Shown in pieces: positions 50,196-59,751 of a DNA stretch of 64,000 nt. Below the pieces are notes generated by a model. The model had not been told where the DNA came from. It did no database searches and worked only from the letters and a program-made list of their open reading frames with translations. This DNA is from Hyphococcus aureus (GTDB lineage Bacteria > Pseudomonadota > Alphaproteobacteria > Caulobacterales > Parvularculaceae): positions 62,001 through 126,000 of the forward strand of contig NZ_JBHRSH010000001.1 in NCBI RefSeq assembly GCF_042643165.1. The letters run 5' to 3'. Both the position numbers and the translations under genes were made by a program. Each line of letters begins with the position of its first letter. Positions within the stretch are counted from its first letter, which is position 1.

Positions 50196-50780
50196 AGACA
50201 AGGCCTTTCAGATGAATCGGGCGTGACAATGCGGAGCAGCATCTTGGCCTGATTTGGCCCGGCGAGGCGCGCCAAATCAACCGCCACGCTGCGGGTGCGA
50301 AGGTATCTGTGGAAAACCATTGGGGAAATGTTGCCGGAGCGGCTGGTCAGTGACCGAATCCGCCCCGGCAGGGAGAGATGGCGCCGGGAAATAGCACTCT
50401 CGGGGGAGTGAGAAGCACAAAAACCCGAAAACCGGATCGCAAGATATGCGCGTTGCGCTGCAAAGAGTGTCATCCACACGACAAATTCACAAAGAGAGCC
50501 GGTGACAATTCGGTTAGGATGACCCGGCGGCGTCTTCCGCCATACGCCAATTTTGCGAATCATTCTCAACTAAGACGTTCACCCCCGCTTATAAGAGCGT
50601 CCGCGGCAAGGCGGCTCCTCCAGCACTCTCTCTGTGTACTGATTTTTTTCAATCATTTAGCGCATGCCGGCAGATCATGCGCGCGCTACGCCGAGCGACG
50701 TATGGCGTTTCTCTTTCTTCTCTTTGACCAAGAGTGATTTTTGATAATCTCGCAGCGGCGCTGACGAGAAAAGGAAATTT
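50196..50780. promoter_or_regulatory. Intergenic region with Fur-type box, dipeptidase-sulfatase
   Basis: This 585-base gap separates divergent genes. It has a Fur-type palindrome at 50553-50569 (listed separately). An open frame on the minus strand (about 50192-50569, TTG start) covers the left half but its translation shows no domain, so I do not call it. The right part has a short GCATG/CATGC hairpin (50660-50680) and an AAAGGAAATTT site before ATG 50781. Confidence 0.4.
50553..50569. promoter_or_regulatory. Fur-type palindromic operator
   Basis: TTGCGAATCATTCTCAA is an almost perfect 17-base palindrome (TTG.GAAT-C-ATTC.CAA). It matches the feoA box at 33354-33370 in 15 of 17 positions. 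It lies 212 bases before the sulfatase gene and 358 bases from the dipeptidase gene, so the iron-regulated gene it serves is unclear. Confidence 0.55.
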
Positions 50781-52166
50781 ATGAAAAACCCGGGGCTTCT
50801 CCATCGGCGTAGTTTTATGGCGGCCGCAGCTGCCACCGCCCTACCGGGCGGCCAGGCCTTCGCAAAACCGAAAGGCCCGCCCAATTTTCTGTTCATCATG
50901 GCCGACGATCTTGGATGGGCCGATGTGGGTTGTTACGGTCGCGACGATATACCAACACCTAATATCGACAAGCTCGCACAACAAGGGATGCGATTCACCG
51001 ACGCTTACGCAAATTCATCTGTGTGCTCCCCTACCCGGCTTGGTTTGATTACGGGGAGATATCAATATCGGTTGCCTCTCGGCGCTGAAGAACCTCTGGG
51101 AATTCATAGCGACAAACGGTTGCCAGATGAAACCAGCACTATGCCAGAGCTGCTTGCGGCAGCCAATTATCAAACCTCACTCGTCGGAAAGTGGCACCTC
51201 GGAACCGTCCCGGGCGCCGGTCCGCTTCAACATGGCTATCAATCTTTTTGGGGCATCCGTTCCGGCGGCGTCGATTATTTCCGCCACAGCTTCATTATGG
51301 GCGAGGAGGAAACGCCGGACCTCTGGGACGGAGAAACACCCATTGAAGAAAACGGGTATCTGACCGAGCTGCTCGGCCAACGGGCAAGCGAAGAAATTCT
51401 GCGCATGAGCGCAAACGAAGCGCCGTTTCTGTTGAGCCTGCATTTTACGGCGCCGCATTGGCCATGGGAAACAGCGGAAGATATTGAAGCCGCACGACTG
51501 GCGCGCAACAGCCTCGATTTCGAAGGCGGTTCCATGGCGATTTATCGCGGCATGGTGGAAAGCCTCGATCTGGCCATCGGCGGCGTTCTGAAAACCCTTA
51601 AAAAAGCTGGCCTGGACGACAATACTGTCGTGGTCTTCACCTCAGACAATGGCGGCGAACGCTTTTCAAAAACATGGCCGTTCAACGGCATGAAGGGCGA
51701 GCTGCTGGAAGGTGGAATTCGCACGCCCCTGATTGTGCGCTGGCCGGGACGTATCAAAAAAGCAAGTGTGACCGCGCAGACGGCGATGAGCATGGACTGG
51801 CTGCCAACCATGCTGGAGACCGCTGGCGTCGATTACGACCCATCCGATTTCGACGGTGTGAGTTTGTTGCCAGCGCTGATTGGCGGCAGTGTAAAAGACC
51901 GCAAGCTTTTCTGGCGCTATCAGGCTCATGATCAAAAGGCCCTTCGCGAAGGCCCGTGGAAATACCTTTCTATCGCCGGACATGACTACCTCTTCAATAT
52001 CGACGACGATCCGATGGAACGCGCAAACAAGAAGACGATCGAGACGGAGCGGTTCGCACAAATGCAATCGGAATGGGAGGCATGGAATGAAACCATGCTG
52101 CCTTATCCGGAAGGCAACCCCAGCTGGAGCAATAAATTTGGCGGGTTTATGGCCGACCGTTACTGA
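50781..52166 (+). CDS. Tat-exported sulfatase
   Basis: The 461-residue protein has a Tat signal (HRRSFMAAAAATALPGGQAF) and the sulfatase fold. NFLFIMADDLGWADVG supplies Ca ligands. The modified Cys is in CSPTR (residue about 76), which a formylglycine-generating enzyme or AtsB converts. TSLVGKWHLG and FTSDNGGE hold further active-site residues. It should hydrolyse sulfate esters (aryl, sugar or lipid sulfates) in the periplasm. Homologs of AtsB/FGE are not in the window. ATG 50781 has AAAGGAAA seven bases upstream. Confidence 0.9.
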   Translation: MKNPGLLHRRSFMAAAAATALPGGQAFAKPKGPPNFLFIMADDLGWADVGCYGRDDIPTPNIDKLAQQGMRFTDAYANSSVCSPTRLGLITGRYQYRLPLGAEEPLGIHSDKRLPDETSTMPELLAAANYQTSLVGKWHLGTVPGAGPLQHGYQSFWGIRSGGVDYFRHSFIMGEEETPDLWDGETPIEENGYLTELLGQRASEEILRMSANEAPFLLSLHFTAPHWPWETAEDIEAARLARNSLDFEGGSMAIYRGMVESLDLAIGGVLKTLKKAGLDDNTVVVFTSDNGGERFSKTWPFNGMKGELLEGGIRTPLIVRWPGRIKKASVTAQTAMSMDWLPTMLETAGVDYDPSDFDGVSLLPALIGGSVKDRKLFWRYQAHDQKALREGPWKYLSIAGHDYLFNIDDDPMERANKKTIETERFAQMQSEWEAWNETMLPYPEGNPSWSNKFGGFMADRY

Positions 52167-52273
52167 AGCCGTCTGACCCCGAATTGACTGGCCTCGCCCT
52201 ATCCGCCTGACTAAACTGAAAAGAAAAGGTGCAAGACTCACGCGCCGTAAAATATTATCAGGGAGCGGACTAC

Positions 52274-53632
52274 ATGACAGATACCGTCGAGCCCAGAAAA
52301 GACGACTGGCCTTCTCCGACGCGCGCCTATTGGGGGCTGACGGTGTTGACCCTCGCGCTCATGGTGGCGACGCTCGACCGCTCCATCATTTCCCTGCTGG
52401 TCGAGCCAATCAAAGCAGACCTCCATCTGACTGACACAAAGTTCTCTCTTCTTACAGGATTCGCCTTCGTCTTTTTCTATGCCTTTCTTGGTCTGCCCAT
52501 CGCACGTCTTGCGGATGTCAAAAGCCGTCGTGTGATCATTGGAGTCGGCATCGTTTTCTGGAGCTTCGCCACCATGTTGTGCGGGCTCGCTCAGAATTTC
52601 TGGCATCTTTTCTGGGCGCGGGTCGGCGTCGGCGCCGGCGAATCGTCCTTCGCACCGGCGACCTATTCCATCATCACCGACAGTTTCCCGCCGGAAAAAC
52701 TTCCGCGCGCATTCGCGATCAACTCTCTCGGCTTCATTGCCGGCGCGGGCGTTTCCAATCTCGCCGGCGGCGCGATTATCGCCGCCATCACGGCTATCGG
52801 GGTCATCAACCTGCCGCTCGTCGGCGATCTGAAACCATGGCAGATGGTGTTTATCCTGGTCGGACTGCCCGGCTTCGTTGTCGCGGCCATGATGGCGACG
52901 GTTCTGGAACCCAAACGCAAAGGCCAGCTCAAACAAAGCGACGGAAAGGCGAAAGCGCTTCCGATCAAGGAAATCTTCGCCTATCTCAGCCAGGAACGAC
53001 GCACCTATGCGCCAATGTTTCTTTCCCTCGCCGTCAAAGTGCTCTTGAGTTACGGGGCCGTCTTGTGGCTGCCCGCCCTATTCATCCGCACCCATGGCTG
53101 GACAGCGCCGCAAATCGCCTATGTCGTTGGGATCACATCGCTCATCACATCGCCCTTGGGGTTGTGGCTCGGCAGTTATATCTCCGAACGCTGGGCGAAG
53201 GCCGGCATGAACGACGCCTATATGCGGCTTGTCCTCTACGCCTCCATTGGCCTGATGCCGTTCGCGATCGCCTATCCGCTCGTGGACAACGCATGGCTCG
53301 CCATCGTGCTTTATGGAATTAATACGTTTATCGCATCCATCGGCATCGCACCGGGCAACGCCGCGCTGCAGGTGGTGACGCCGGCGGAAATGCGCGGACA
53401 GGTGCGCGCGCTTTATCAGTTCGTGTTCAACGTTATTGGCTACGCCGCCGGCCCGCTGATTATTGCCCTCTTCACCGACTATCTTTTCGGCGCAGAAGAC
53501 CAACTGCGTTATTCCATGGCCCTGCTTGCTTTCCTTCTGGCGCCTGCCGCCTGTGTCGTCACCTGGGTCGGCGTCAAACCCTATGGCGAAAGCTACGCCC
53601 GCGCCATGGCGCGTTATGCAAGCCAGGCCTGA
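52274..53632 (+). CDS. Spinster-type MFS transporter, copy 1
   Basis: The 452-residue protein has twelve membrane helices and Spinster-like features: ATLDRSIISLLVEPIKADLH and then TDTKFSLLTGFAFVFFYAFL, with the loop ARLADVKSRR between helices 2 and 3, and PGNAALQVVTPAEMRGQVRA in the second half. Such carriers move lipids, sphingosine phosphate or organic acids. ATG 52274 is the best start. It is 107 bases downstream of the sulfatase gene and four bases upstream of the nitroreductase gene. Confidence 0.87.
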   Translation: MTDTVEPRKDDWPSPTRAYWGLTVLTLALMVATLDRSIISLLVEPIKADLHLTDTKFSLLTGFAFVFFYAFLGLPIARLADVKSRRVIIGVGIVFWSFATMLCGLAQNFWHLFWARVGVGAGESSFAPATYSIITDSFPPEKLPRAFAINSLGFIAGAGVSNLAGGAIIAAITAIGVINLPLVGDLKPWQMVFILVGLPGFVVAAMMATVLEPKRKGQLKQSDGKAKALPIKEIFAYLSQERRTYAPMFLSLAVKVLLSYGAVLWLPALFIRTHGWTAPQIAYVVGITSLITSPLGLWLGSYISERWAKAGMNDAYMRLVLYASIGLMPFAIAYPLVDNAWLAIVLYGINTFIASIGIAPGNAALQVVTPAEMRGQVRALYQFVFNVIGYAAGPLIIALFTDYLFGAEDQLRYSMALLAFLLAPAACVVTWVGVKPYGESYARAMARYASQA

Positions 53633-53635
53633 ATC

Positions 53636-54310
53636 ATGTCGACCATCGCCCAGACACTGAAAGACCGCCGCTCCTATCGTGCCTTTTTGAAAACGCCTGT
53701 GGATCAGGCGCTGCTGGAAAGCATCCTCAAAACCGCCATGCTGTCGGCGTCGAATTCGAACATTCAGCCCTGGCATGTTTATCTTTTATCTGGCGCAAGG
53801 TTGCAAAAACTGAAAGATGCAACAAAGGCGCGCTCTACCGTGCCGCCGCAATTCGACGAGCATGTTTACAAAGTCTATCCTGATCCACTCGAAGAGCCTT
53901 ATGAGAGCAGGCGGTTTCATTGCGGAGAACGGCAATATTCCGCCATGGGAATTGAGCGTGAAGATCAGGCCGGGCGTCTCAACTATGTCTACAACAATCA
54001 CCAGTGTTTCGGTGCGCCGGCGGCAATGTTTCTTTACATCGACGACAAGGCGGGCCCGTCGCAATGGGCCGATCTCGGCATCTACCTGCAATCGGTGATG
54101 CTCATGCTGACGGAGGCCGGTCTCGGCTCTTGCGCCCAAATCAGCTGGAACGTCTTCCACACAACAGTTCGGGACGTGTTGAATGCGCCTGAAAACCTGA
54201 CCCTCTATTGCGGACTGTCCATTGGTTACCCGGACATGCAGGCGCCGCAGAACGCGGTTGTCGCCGACCGGGCTCCCGTCGGCGAAGTGCTGACTGTTAT
54301 GACGGACTAA
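53636..54310 (+). CDS. Nitroreductase family protein
   Basis: The 224-residue flavoprotein shows DRRSYRAFLKTPVDQALLES, the FMN-binding LSASNSNIQPWHVYLLSG, GAPAAMFLYIDDKAGPSQWA and LGSCAQISWNVFHTTVRDVL. The fold binds FMN and reduces nitro groups, enones or quinones with NAD(P)H. It is four bases after the MFS gene and its 3' end overlaps the convergent SDR gene by four bases. Confidence 0.88.
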   Translation: MSTIAQTLKDRRSYRAFLKTPVDQALLESILKTAMLSASNSNIQPWHVYLLSGARLQKLKDATKARSTVPPQFDEHVYKVYPDPLEEPYESRRFHCGERQYSAMGIEREDQAGRLNYVYNNHQCFGAPAAMFLYIDDKAGPSQWADLGIYLQSVMLMLTEAGLGSCAQISWNVFHTTVRDVLNAPENLTLYCGLSIGYPDMQAPQNAVVADRAPVGEVLTVMTD

Positions 54311-55248
54311 TCGTCAGATGTCTCAAGCGCCGGAACGTCACCCTGCGTATCATAAACCGGATTATACAGCAGCGTGCCGAAAAGTTTCACGACTTCAGCG
54401 CGTTGGGGATTTGGCGGATCCTGAGGAATAGCGCGAAGCAATGCATTGTTGCGCGCGACGATGCCGTCGCGAAACTCCGGATGGGACATGATAAAAAGAT
54501 CGCCGCGCTCTACCCCGCGCAAAACCCGTTCGCCGACTTCCTCAGGGTCCATAAACACATTGGGATCGAAAGACGGCATCTGACGCGGCGGCGTTTTACC
54601 CTGCGCAACTGGCGGTGCATCATCACGCAAATGCTCTGGCCGCACCTCCTGCGTCGTCTGACCTAGGCTTGTCTTGACCGGCCCTGGAAAAAAGACAGAC
54701 GCACCGATATTGGTTCCTTCCAGATCTGTCGCGAGCGACTCCGTCATCCCGGCGACTGCGTATTTCGCCGTGCAATAAAGCCCTGCGCCGCCGACAGCGG
54801 AAAAACCGCCGGTTGATGACGTTGTCACCACATGGCCTGCTTCTCCGTGTGCGATCATGCGCGGCAAAACAGTCACAAGGCCGTTTACAACGCCGCCTAC
54901 ATTGACGCTGAGATTAAAGTCCCAGTCCTTATAGGTGGCGTTCTGCATCGGCTTTCCGGCGACGCCGACGCCGGCGTTGAGCACAAGCAGATGAATATTC
55001 CCGTAGACTTGTTCCGCTTCGTCCGCTGCTTTGACCCAGTCATCCCTGTCTGTGACATCCAACTTGATGGCGTGCACCGGAAAGTTAGTGTCGCTGAATT
55101 CGGACATGGCGTCGTCAAGCGCGCTCTGACGAATATCAGCGATCACAACATTCATGCCATGCTTGGCGAATGCTTTCGCCATCCCAAGCCCCATGCCGCT
55201 GGCGCCGCCCGTAATGAATGCGGTTTTGCCACTCACGTCATTCAGCAT
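54307..55248 (-). CDS. Short-chain dehydrogenase/reductase, classical type
   Basis: The 313-residue enzyme has GKTAFITGGASGMGLGMAKA (TGxxxGxG), the NAG motif in LLVLNAGVGVAGKPMQNATY, and the YxxxK pair in GLYCTAKYAVAGMTESLATD. The cofactor should be NAD(H), as an Asp ends strand 2 (VVIADIRQSAL). The substrate may be a steroid- or terpenoid-like alcohol, as such enzymes are long (about 300 residues), but that is inference. Confidence 0.87.
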   Translation of the reverse strand: MLNDVSGKTAFITGGASGMGLGMAKAFAKHGMNVVIADIRQSALDDAMSEFSDTNFPVHAIKLDVTDRDDWVKAADEAEQVYGNIHLLVLNAGVGVAGKPMQNATYKDWDFNLSVNVGGVVNGLVTVLPRMIAHGEAGHVVTTSSTGGFSAVGGAGLYCTAKYAVAGMTESLATDLEGTNIGASVFFPGPVKTSLGQTTQEVRPEHLRDDAPPVAQGKTPPRQMPSFDPNVFMDPEEVGERVLRGVERGDLFIMSHPEFRDGIVARNNALLRAIPQDPPNPQRAEVVKLFGTLLYNPVYDTQGDVPALETSDD

Positions 55249-55291
55249 ATTGCCTCCTTACAACTTACCTCTGTCCGCGTTTGAGGCGGCT

Positions 55292-56659
55292 CTAGTCATC
55301 GCGCTCGCGCGCCGCAACAACCGCGCGGGCATATGGCTTTAAGGCTTTCCAGCTCAGGAAAAGACCAATCGGCCCGAGGGTCGCAGCGGCGACCGCCATG
55401 GAGCTTCCAAGCATTGCTTCATTTTTGAAAATATTATCCGTCATCAAGGCGACGATAAGCGGCCCGGCGCCGTAGCCCATCACATTAAAGACAGCGATAT
55501 AGAGCGCAGACACCGTGCCGCGCATACGCCCCGGCGTGATCACCTGAATGGCGGCGTTCGCTGGTCCTGCACCTAGGGAACCCAGAAACAGCGTCGCGCC
55601 ATATAGCGTGAACGCCATCCACGCCGTCGGCGCAAGCGGGTAGAGTATCGCCAGCGGCACAAGCAACAGCGACACCCATAACACGATGCGCATATTGGCG
55701 TCGTCATGACCTTTCGCAGCGAGCCATGTGGCCGCCTGGCCTCCGATCAACAGTCCTAGCGGCGCCACGACCAGAGCGATAGCGCCGAGAATGGGCCCCG
55801 GCTCGCCCGGGGCGTAACCAAAACTGCGCTCGAAAAACGCCGGCGACCAGACAGCGTTGCCGAAACTCAACATGGATTTAACGCCAGCGGCGACAAACAT
55901 CGCGAAATAGGCTGGGCTCCATAGCTTCAAAAAGCCGAGCACTTTTGCAAATGACGGCGTGACGGCGCCGGTTCCCGCATCCTTGCGCGGCGGCTCAGGC
56001 ACGGTCATCACCATGAGCAACGCCCAAAGCATCCCCGGCAGGCCAACAATGACGAAGGTCATCTGCCAGGGTTTCAAGGTTCCGACGATTGGAAAACTCT
56101 GCGGACCAAGCTCTGTAAGCCAGACAATCAGATAACCGCCAACCAGCAACGCCATGCCAGAACCCATGACCATCCCGATATTGATGATGGAGATCGGCCG
56201 CGCGAGTTTTTCTCGCGGAAACATATCCGCCGTCATGGAATAAGTGGCGGGTCCGTTGCAGCTTTCACCGACGCCGACACCCATACGCGCAATAGCAAGT
56301 TGCCAGAAATTCTGTGCAAGCCCGCAACACGCCGTCATCAACGACCAGAACGCAATCCCGGCGCCAATAATCCATTTGCGCGGACCGCGGTCCACCAGCC
56401 GGGAAATGGGAATGCCGACGCTGATATAGAAGAGAACAAACATGAAGCCGACAAGAATCGAAATCTGTGTGTCGGAAAGCTTGAGATCCGCCTTGATCGG
56501 CGTGATCAGCAAGGTCAGCAATTGCCGGTCAAGGAAGTTGAACATCAACGCGACAGTGAAGATGAAGATCGCCCACCATGCGCGAACGGGACTTACCGGC
56601 GGACTCTTTGGTGGATGGACCACTGAAGTGTTTGAAGGCGCAACAGAAGCATCGGTCAT
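55292..56659 (-). CDS. Spinster-type MFS transporter, copy 2
   Basis: The 455-residue protein is a paralog of the MFS protein at 52274. It shares FLDRQLLTLLITPIKADLKL, the loop SRLVDRGPRKWIIGAGI, and PANAAIQVITPGRMRGTVSA. Twelve helices are predicted. Two related carriers in one block point to uptake or export of several related substrates. The next MFS gene upstream ends seven bases before. Confidence 0.87.
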   Translation of the reverse strand: MTDASVAPSNTSVVHPPKSPPVSPVRAWWAIFIFTVALMFNFLDRQLLTLLITPIKADLKLSDTQISILVGFMFVLFYISVGIPISRLVDRGPRKWIIGAGIAFWSLMTACCGLAQNFWQLAIARMGVGVGESCNGPATYSMTADMFPREKLARPISIINIGMVMGSGMALLVGGYLIVWLTELGPQSFPIVGTLKPWQMTFVIVGLPGMLWALLMVMTVPEPPRKDAGTGAVTPSFAKVLGFLKLWSPAYFAMFVAAGVKSMLSFGNAVWSPAFFERSFGYAPGEPGPILGAIALVVAPLGLLIGGQAATWLAAKGHDDANMRIVLWVSLLLVPLAILYPLAPTAWMAFTLYGATLFLGSLGAGPANAAIQVITPGRMRGTVSALYIAVFNVMGYGAGPLIVALMTDNIFKNEAMLGSSMAVAAATLGPIGLFLSWKALKPYARAVVAARERDD

Positions 56660-56665
56660 AAGCGA

Positions 56666-57994
56666 CTATGCGCCTCCCTGTTTCATGGCGGCGTTGGCGC
56701 CTGTCATGGCTCCCACAGGCGTCTGCCTTTCGACCGGTGTCAAATCCTGCGTGAAGCGATATTTCCCAAGGAACCAATACAACAGGAAGGTAATCGCCAT
56801 GAGGACAGACAGAATGACAAAGACCAGATCGTAATTGCCGTATTTATCGAAATACATGCCCACCAGCAGCGGCGAGACGCCCATGCAGAATGTTTGAAAC
56901 GGGGTTTGAATGCCTATAAGTGACCCAAAAGACTTCAAGCCGAAGAAACGCAACTGGAACACTGTGCCCATGGGCCGTTTGGCGCCGCCGGAAAATCCGA
57001 TGAAGATCGTTGCGAGCAGTAGGAACGAAAAACCCATGGTCCCTGCGCCCAGGAACAAATAGAACAACAGGCCAAGCGCCGTCATGGCGCTGAAAGGCGC
57101 CGCAACCTTGGCGGTTTCAAATTTGTCCATCAGAAATCCGCCGGCAATCGTCCCGACACCCATAGCGAACTGCGACAGCGTCGCCATCCAGACAGCTGTA
57201 TCGATGCTGATGCCGCGCGACAGAATAAAGGGTATGAGATGCGGCTGCAGGCCCATCGCCGGCGCCATCGCAATGACGCTGGCGAGGAGAATGAACCAGA
57301 AGTCGCGCGTTTTCATCGCTTGCATCGGCGTCAGCCCCGGCGCTTCCCCTGCCTCCGCGCCCGGCGCCGCATCAGGAATTTTCGGCGCCTCCGGCTCTTT
57401 CAGCAACAGGAGAAGAATTGGGATGACAGATAGAATGATAATGCCAAGCCCAACAAACATGCCGCGCCAGCCATAGCCATCAATCAGAAACTGGATGAGC
57501 TTTGGCGCGAACATGCCCGCAATGCTCGACTCAACGCCGAAAATCGCCAGCGCCTTGCCGCGATGCTTGTTAAATAGCGCGCCAATAATTTTCCCGTAAC
57601 CAATCGCGGTCGTGCCTGCAAAACCAAGCACCGCAAAACCGAAATAAAATTGCCAGAGCGAACCGTCCTGCTGGGACATCGCCATGGTTATCAAGCCGAC
57701 TATGAACGTGCCGCAAATGATCATCATGCGCGCGCCGATCTTGTCCACCATCCGGCCCAGGAAAGGCGCTGAACACCCGCCAACAAGCATCATCGCCGTG
57801 AGACCGCCGGAAAATTGCGTGCGCGACCACCCAAATTCTTCGGTCATAGGCAGGGTCAAAAGCATGATCGCCATGAAAGGAAGGATCGAGGAGCCGAACA
57901 ATGTGCCGACCAGAATCGCAAAGGCGATCTTCATCTTTCTAAATGAAAAATCGGATTCCTCTTGAGGCGCCGCCGTTTGTATATCCGCCGTCAT
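56666..57994 (-). CDS. MFS transporter (monocarboxylate/oxalate-formate antiporter-like)
   Basis: The 442-residue protein has twelve membrane helices and the MCT/OFA pattern: MTEEFGWSRTQFSGGLTAMM, the helix 2-3 loop FLGRMVDKIGARMMIICGTF, and FSGGAKRPMGTVFQLRFFGL near helix 10. It likely moves a carboxylate. It belongs to the same strand block with the AcnX genes 39 bases upstream. Confidence 0.87.
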   Translation of the reverse strand: MTADIQTAAPQEESDFSFRKMKIAFAILVGTLFGSSILPFMAIMLLTLPMTEEFGWSRTQFSGGLTAMMLVGGCSAPFLGRMVDKIGARMMIICGTFIVGLITMAMSQQDGSLWQFYFGFAVLGFAGTTAIGYGKIIGALFNKHRGKALAIFGVESSIAGMFAPKLIQFLIDGYGWRGMFVGLGIIILSVIPILLLLLKEPEAPKIPDAAPGAEAGEAPGLTPMQAMKTRDFWFILLASVIAMAPAMGLQPHLIPFILSRGISIDTAVWMATLSQFAMGVGTIAGGFLMDKFETAKVAAPFSAMTALGLLFYLFLGAGTMGFSFLLLATIFIGFSGGAKRPMGTVFQLRFFGLKSFGSLIGIQTPFQTFCMGVSPLLVGMYFDKYGNYDLVFVILSVLMAITFLLYWFLGKYRFTQDLTPVERQTPVGAMTGANAAMKQGGA

Positions 57995-58033
57995 GCCTTC
58001 CTCCCTGGCTTTCGATGCACCGTTTTCCGGCGT

Positions 58034-58465
58034 CTATCTCTTCCACACTTCCACAATGCCGTTGCCGCCATCGACGCGCACCCGGTCGCCGGTTTCGATG
58101 ACGGAAAAAGGATCAATATCAAAATCAGTCACCGTTGGCGCATGAGTGACGACGGCGCCGAGCGCAACTTTCGCCGTCATGTCGACAAACAGCATCGCCG
58201 CAGGCGCCACACCCGCGAGCCGCGAGAAGTGAAAAATCGCCGACCAGCCGGAGGAGCCTTTGGCGCCCCGAAACAGAAGAACTTTCCCGGCAAAACTCTG
58301 TCCCACAAGTTCATGGCGGGTTTCGATGATCTCACCCTTCATGGGATTGACGCCGCCCCAGCCGGAAATCGTTTCGCGCGTGACGAGCGCTTCCGCCTCT
58401 GCAACGCCCGGCACAATGCCGCGTCCCCGGATGATAATGGGTTCAGCGAGTCGCGACGCGCTCAT
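58034..58465 (-). CDS. Aconitase X small (swivel) subunit, DUF126
   Basis: The 143-residue protein matches DUF126, the swivel domain of aconitase X. ETISGWGGVNPMKGEIIETR and then LLFRGAKGSSGWSAIFHFSR hold substrate-binding Ser/Gly residues (the KGSSG motif), and VTDFDIDPFSVIETGDRVRV ends the domain. It pairs with the large subunit encoded upstream; the two genes overlap (ATGA). Such two-subunit enzymes include cis-3-hydroxy-L-proline dehydratase and phosphomevalonate dehydratase. Confidence 0.88.
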   Translation of the reverse strand: MSASRLAEPIIIRGRGIVPGVAEAEALVTRETISGWGGVNPMKGEIIETRHELVGQSFAGKVLLFRGAKGSSGWSAIFHFSRLAGVAPAAMLFVDMTAKVALGAVVTHAPTVTDFDIDPFSVIETGDRVRVDGGNGIVEVWKR

Positions 58466-59751
58466 GAAAGCTCTCCTTGCCATTTGCCGGAGAGCGCGGC
58501 GTTGATGCAATCTTCCGTCGTGCCGAACCAGGCTTCAATGCCCATAAAGGCCGGCAGATAATGAGTTTGCTTTGCGCTATCCAGCGCTGCGACTTTCGTC
58601 CCTTTCGGAATGCTCTGGGCGATCGCTGAACAGGTGTCAGTCATCACAAGACCGCCCGCCTTTTTGATGACATCCACATACCCTTTGGCCTGAGCTTGCG
58701 TCTTCACATAGCGTGACGTGAAGATCCAAAGCGCGGTGCCGTCATTCAGTTTTTTTCCGTCGAGAAGGCGCGCCGCCGTCTCAAGCTGGTCAATGGCGGC
58801 ATGGGGGCAACCCAGCATGACGTAATCAACATCCGTCGACTTCCCGCGAATATTGAGATTTTCATAGGTTTTTCTGCGTTCGTCAGCGCCGTAGCGAATA
58901 CGGCTTTTGATCGTCTTGCCGCCGAACGCCTTTTCACGGACAGGCGCCTCCGGCGTGACACCCACCAGATGATACATCTCCACGCCGCCCGAAGACGCCG
59001 CGGCGGCGCCGAAGTGTTTCAGTTCAATCAGGCCAGCATTGGAAATCGCGCCGTCAATGACGGGAATTTCCTCCTGCACAATTTCACCAATATAATAACC
59101 GAGCATTCCCCATTCGAAAATGTCGTTCACCCGAACATCAACTTCGACAAGGTGATCGCCCAGGCGGAACTCGTCGCGGTGAAAGCCCCAGTCAGGAATG
59201 CGATGGGTGATCATGGCGGCGCTTGTCGACTCGCGCCCTTCCGTATTCGTGCGTGCGCCGAGAACGGAATTGCAATAGACAACGGCCGAGCTTTCCATCC
59301 ACGCGCAATGCTCGCCGAATTTCGGCTCATTGCCGGCGAGATAGGGCGTGCAGGTTTTCAAATTTCGGATATTCAGGGCTGCAGTGTTTTTCTCATCGCT
59401 CTCGGCGTTCGCGAAGGCTTCCGGCGAATAGCCCTGCTCGCGCCAGAGTTCCGGGTCCATGCCGCCTTGCAAATGGCAGGCATTGCCGGTCATCACCGGA
59501 ATATCGAAGACTTCGTTCGCATCCAGATCGAATTTGCAGAAGACGGCGCGGTAATCGCCGCCATCATTTTTATATTGATCTTTCAGCCATTGATGCGCCG
59601 ACCCCGGCACGCCGGCGACGTTATTTGTCTCCACAAACCGCTCGGCGCCTAGCGCATTGGCGTAGCGGATCAGGAGGTCCATGGCTTTTTCGGCGGCTTT
59701 ACCGCGCGCGCCGCCCGCCATTTCCTCTTCTTCAGACGTTAGCCGGAGCAT
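58462..59751 (-). CDS. Aconitase X large (catalytic) subunit, DUF521
   Basis: The 429-residue protein matches DUF521, with LRLTSEEEEMAGGARGKAAE at its start, CTPYLAGNEPKFGEHCAWME and ESSAVVYCNSVLGARTNTEG carrying the Cys residues that hold the metal or Fe-S cluster, and GLVMTDTCSAIAQSIPKGTK near the end. Aconitase X dehydrates hydroxy-acids; known bacterial members use cis-3-hydroxy-L-proline, archaeal ones mevalonate phosphate. The substrate here cannot be assigned. It overlaps the small-subunit gene by four bases and the AAHS transporter gene by 20. Confidence 0.88.
   Translation of the reverse strand: MLRLTSEEEEMAGGARGKAAEKAMDLLIRYANALGAERFVETNNVAGVPGSAHQWLKDQYKNDGGDYRAVFCKFDLDANEVFDIPVMTGNACHLQGGMDPELWREQGYSPEAFANAESDEKNTAALNIRNLKTCTPYLAGNEPKFGEHCAWMESSAVVYCNSVLGARTNTEGRESTSAAMITHRIPDWGFHRDEFRLGDHLVEVDVRVNDIFEWGMLGYYIGEIVQEEIPVIDGAISNAGLIELKHFGAAAASSGGVEMYHLVGVTPEAPVREKAFGGKTIKSRIRYGADERRKTYENLNIRGKSTDVDYVMLGCPHAAIDQLETAARLLDGKKLNDGTALWIFTSRYVKTQAQAKGYVDVIKKAGGLVMTDTCSAIAQSIPKGTKVAALDSAKQTHYLPAFMGIEAWFGTTEDCINAALSGKWQGELS

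Noticed and set aside
50192..50569. 125-codon open frame on the minus strand upstream of the dipeptidase gene
   Set aside because: It starts with TTG inside a Fur-type palindrome, has no ribosome binding site and no recognisable domain.
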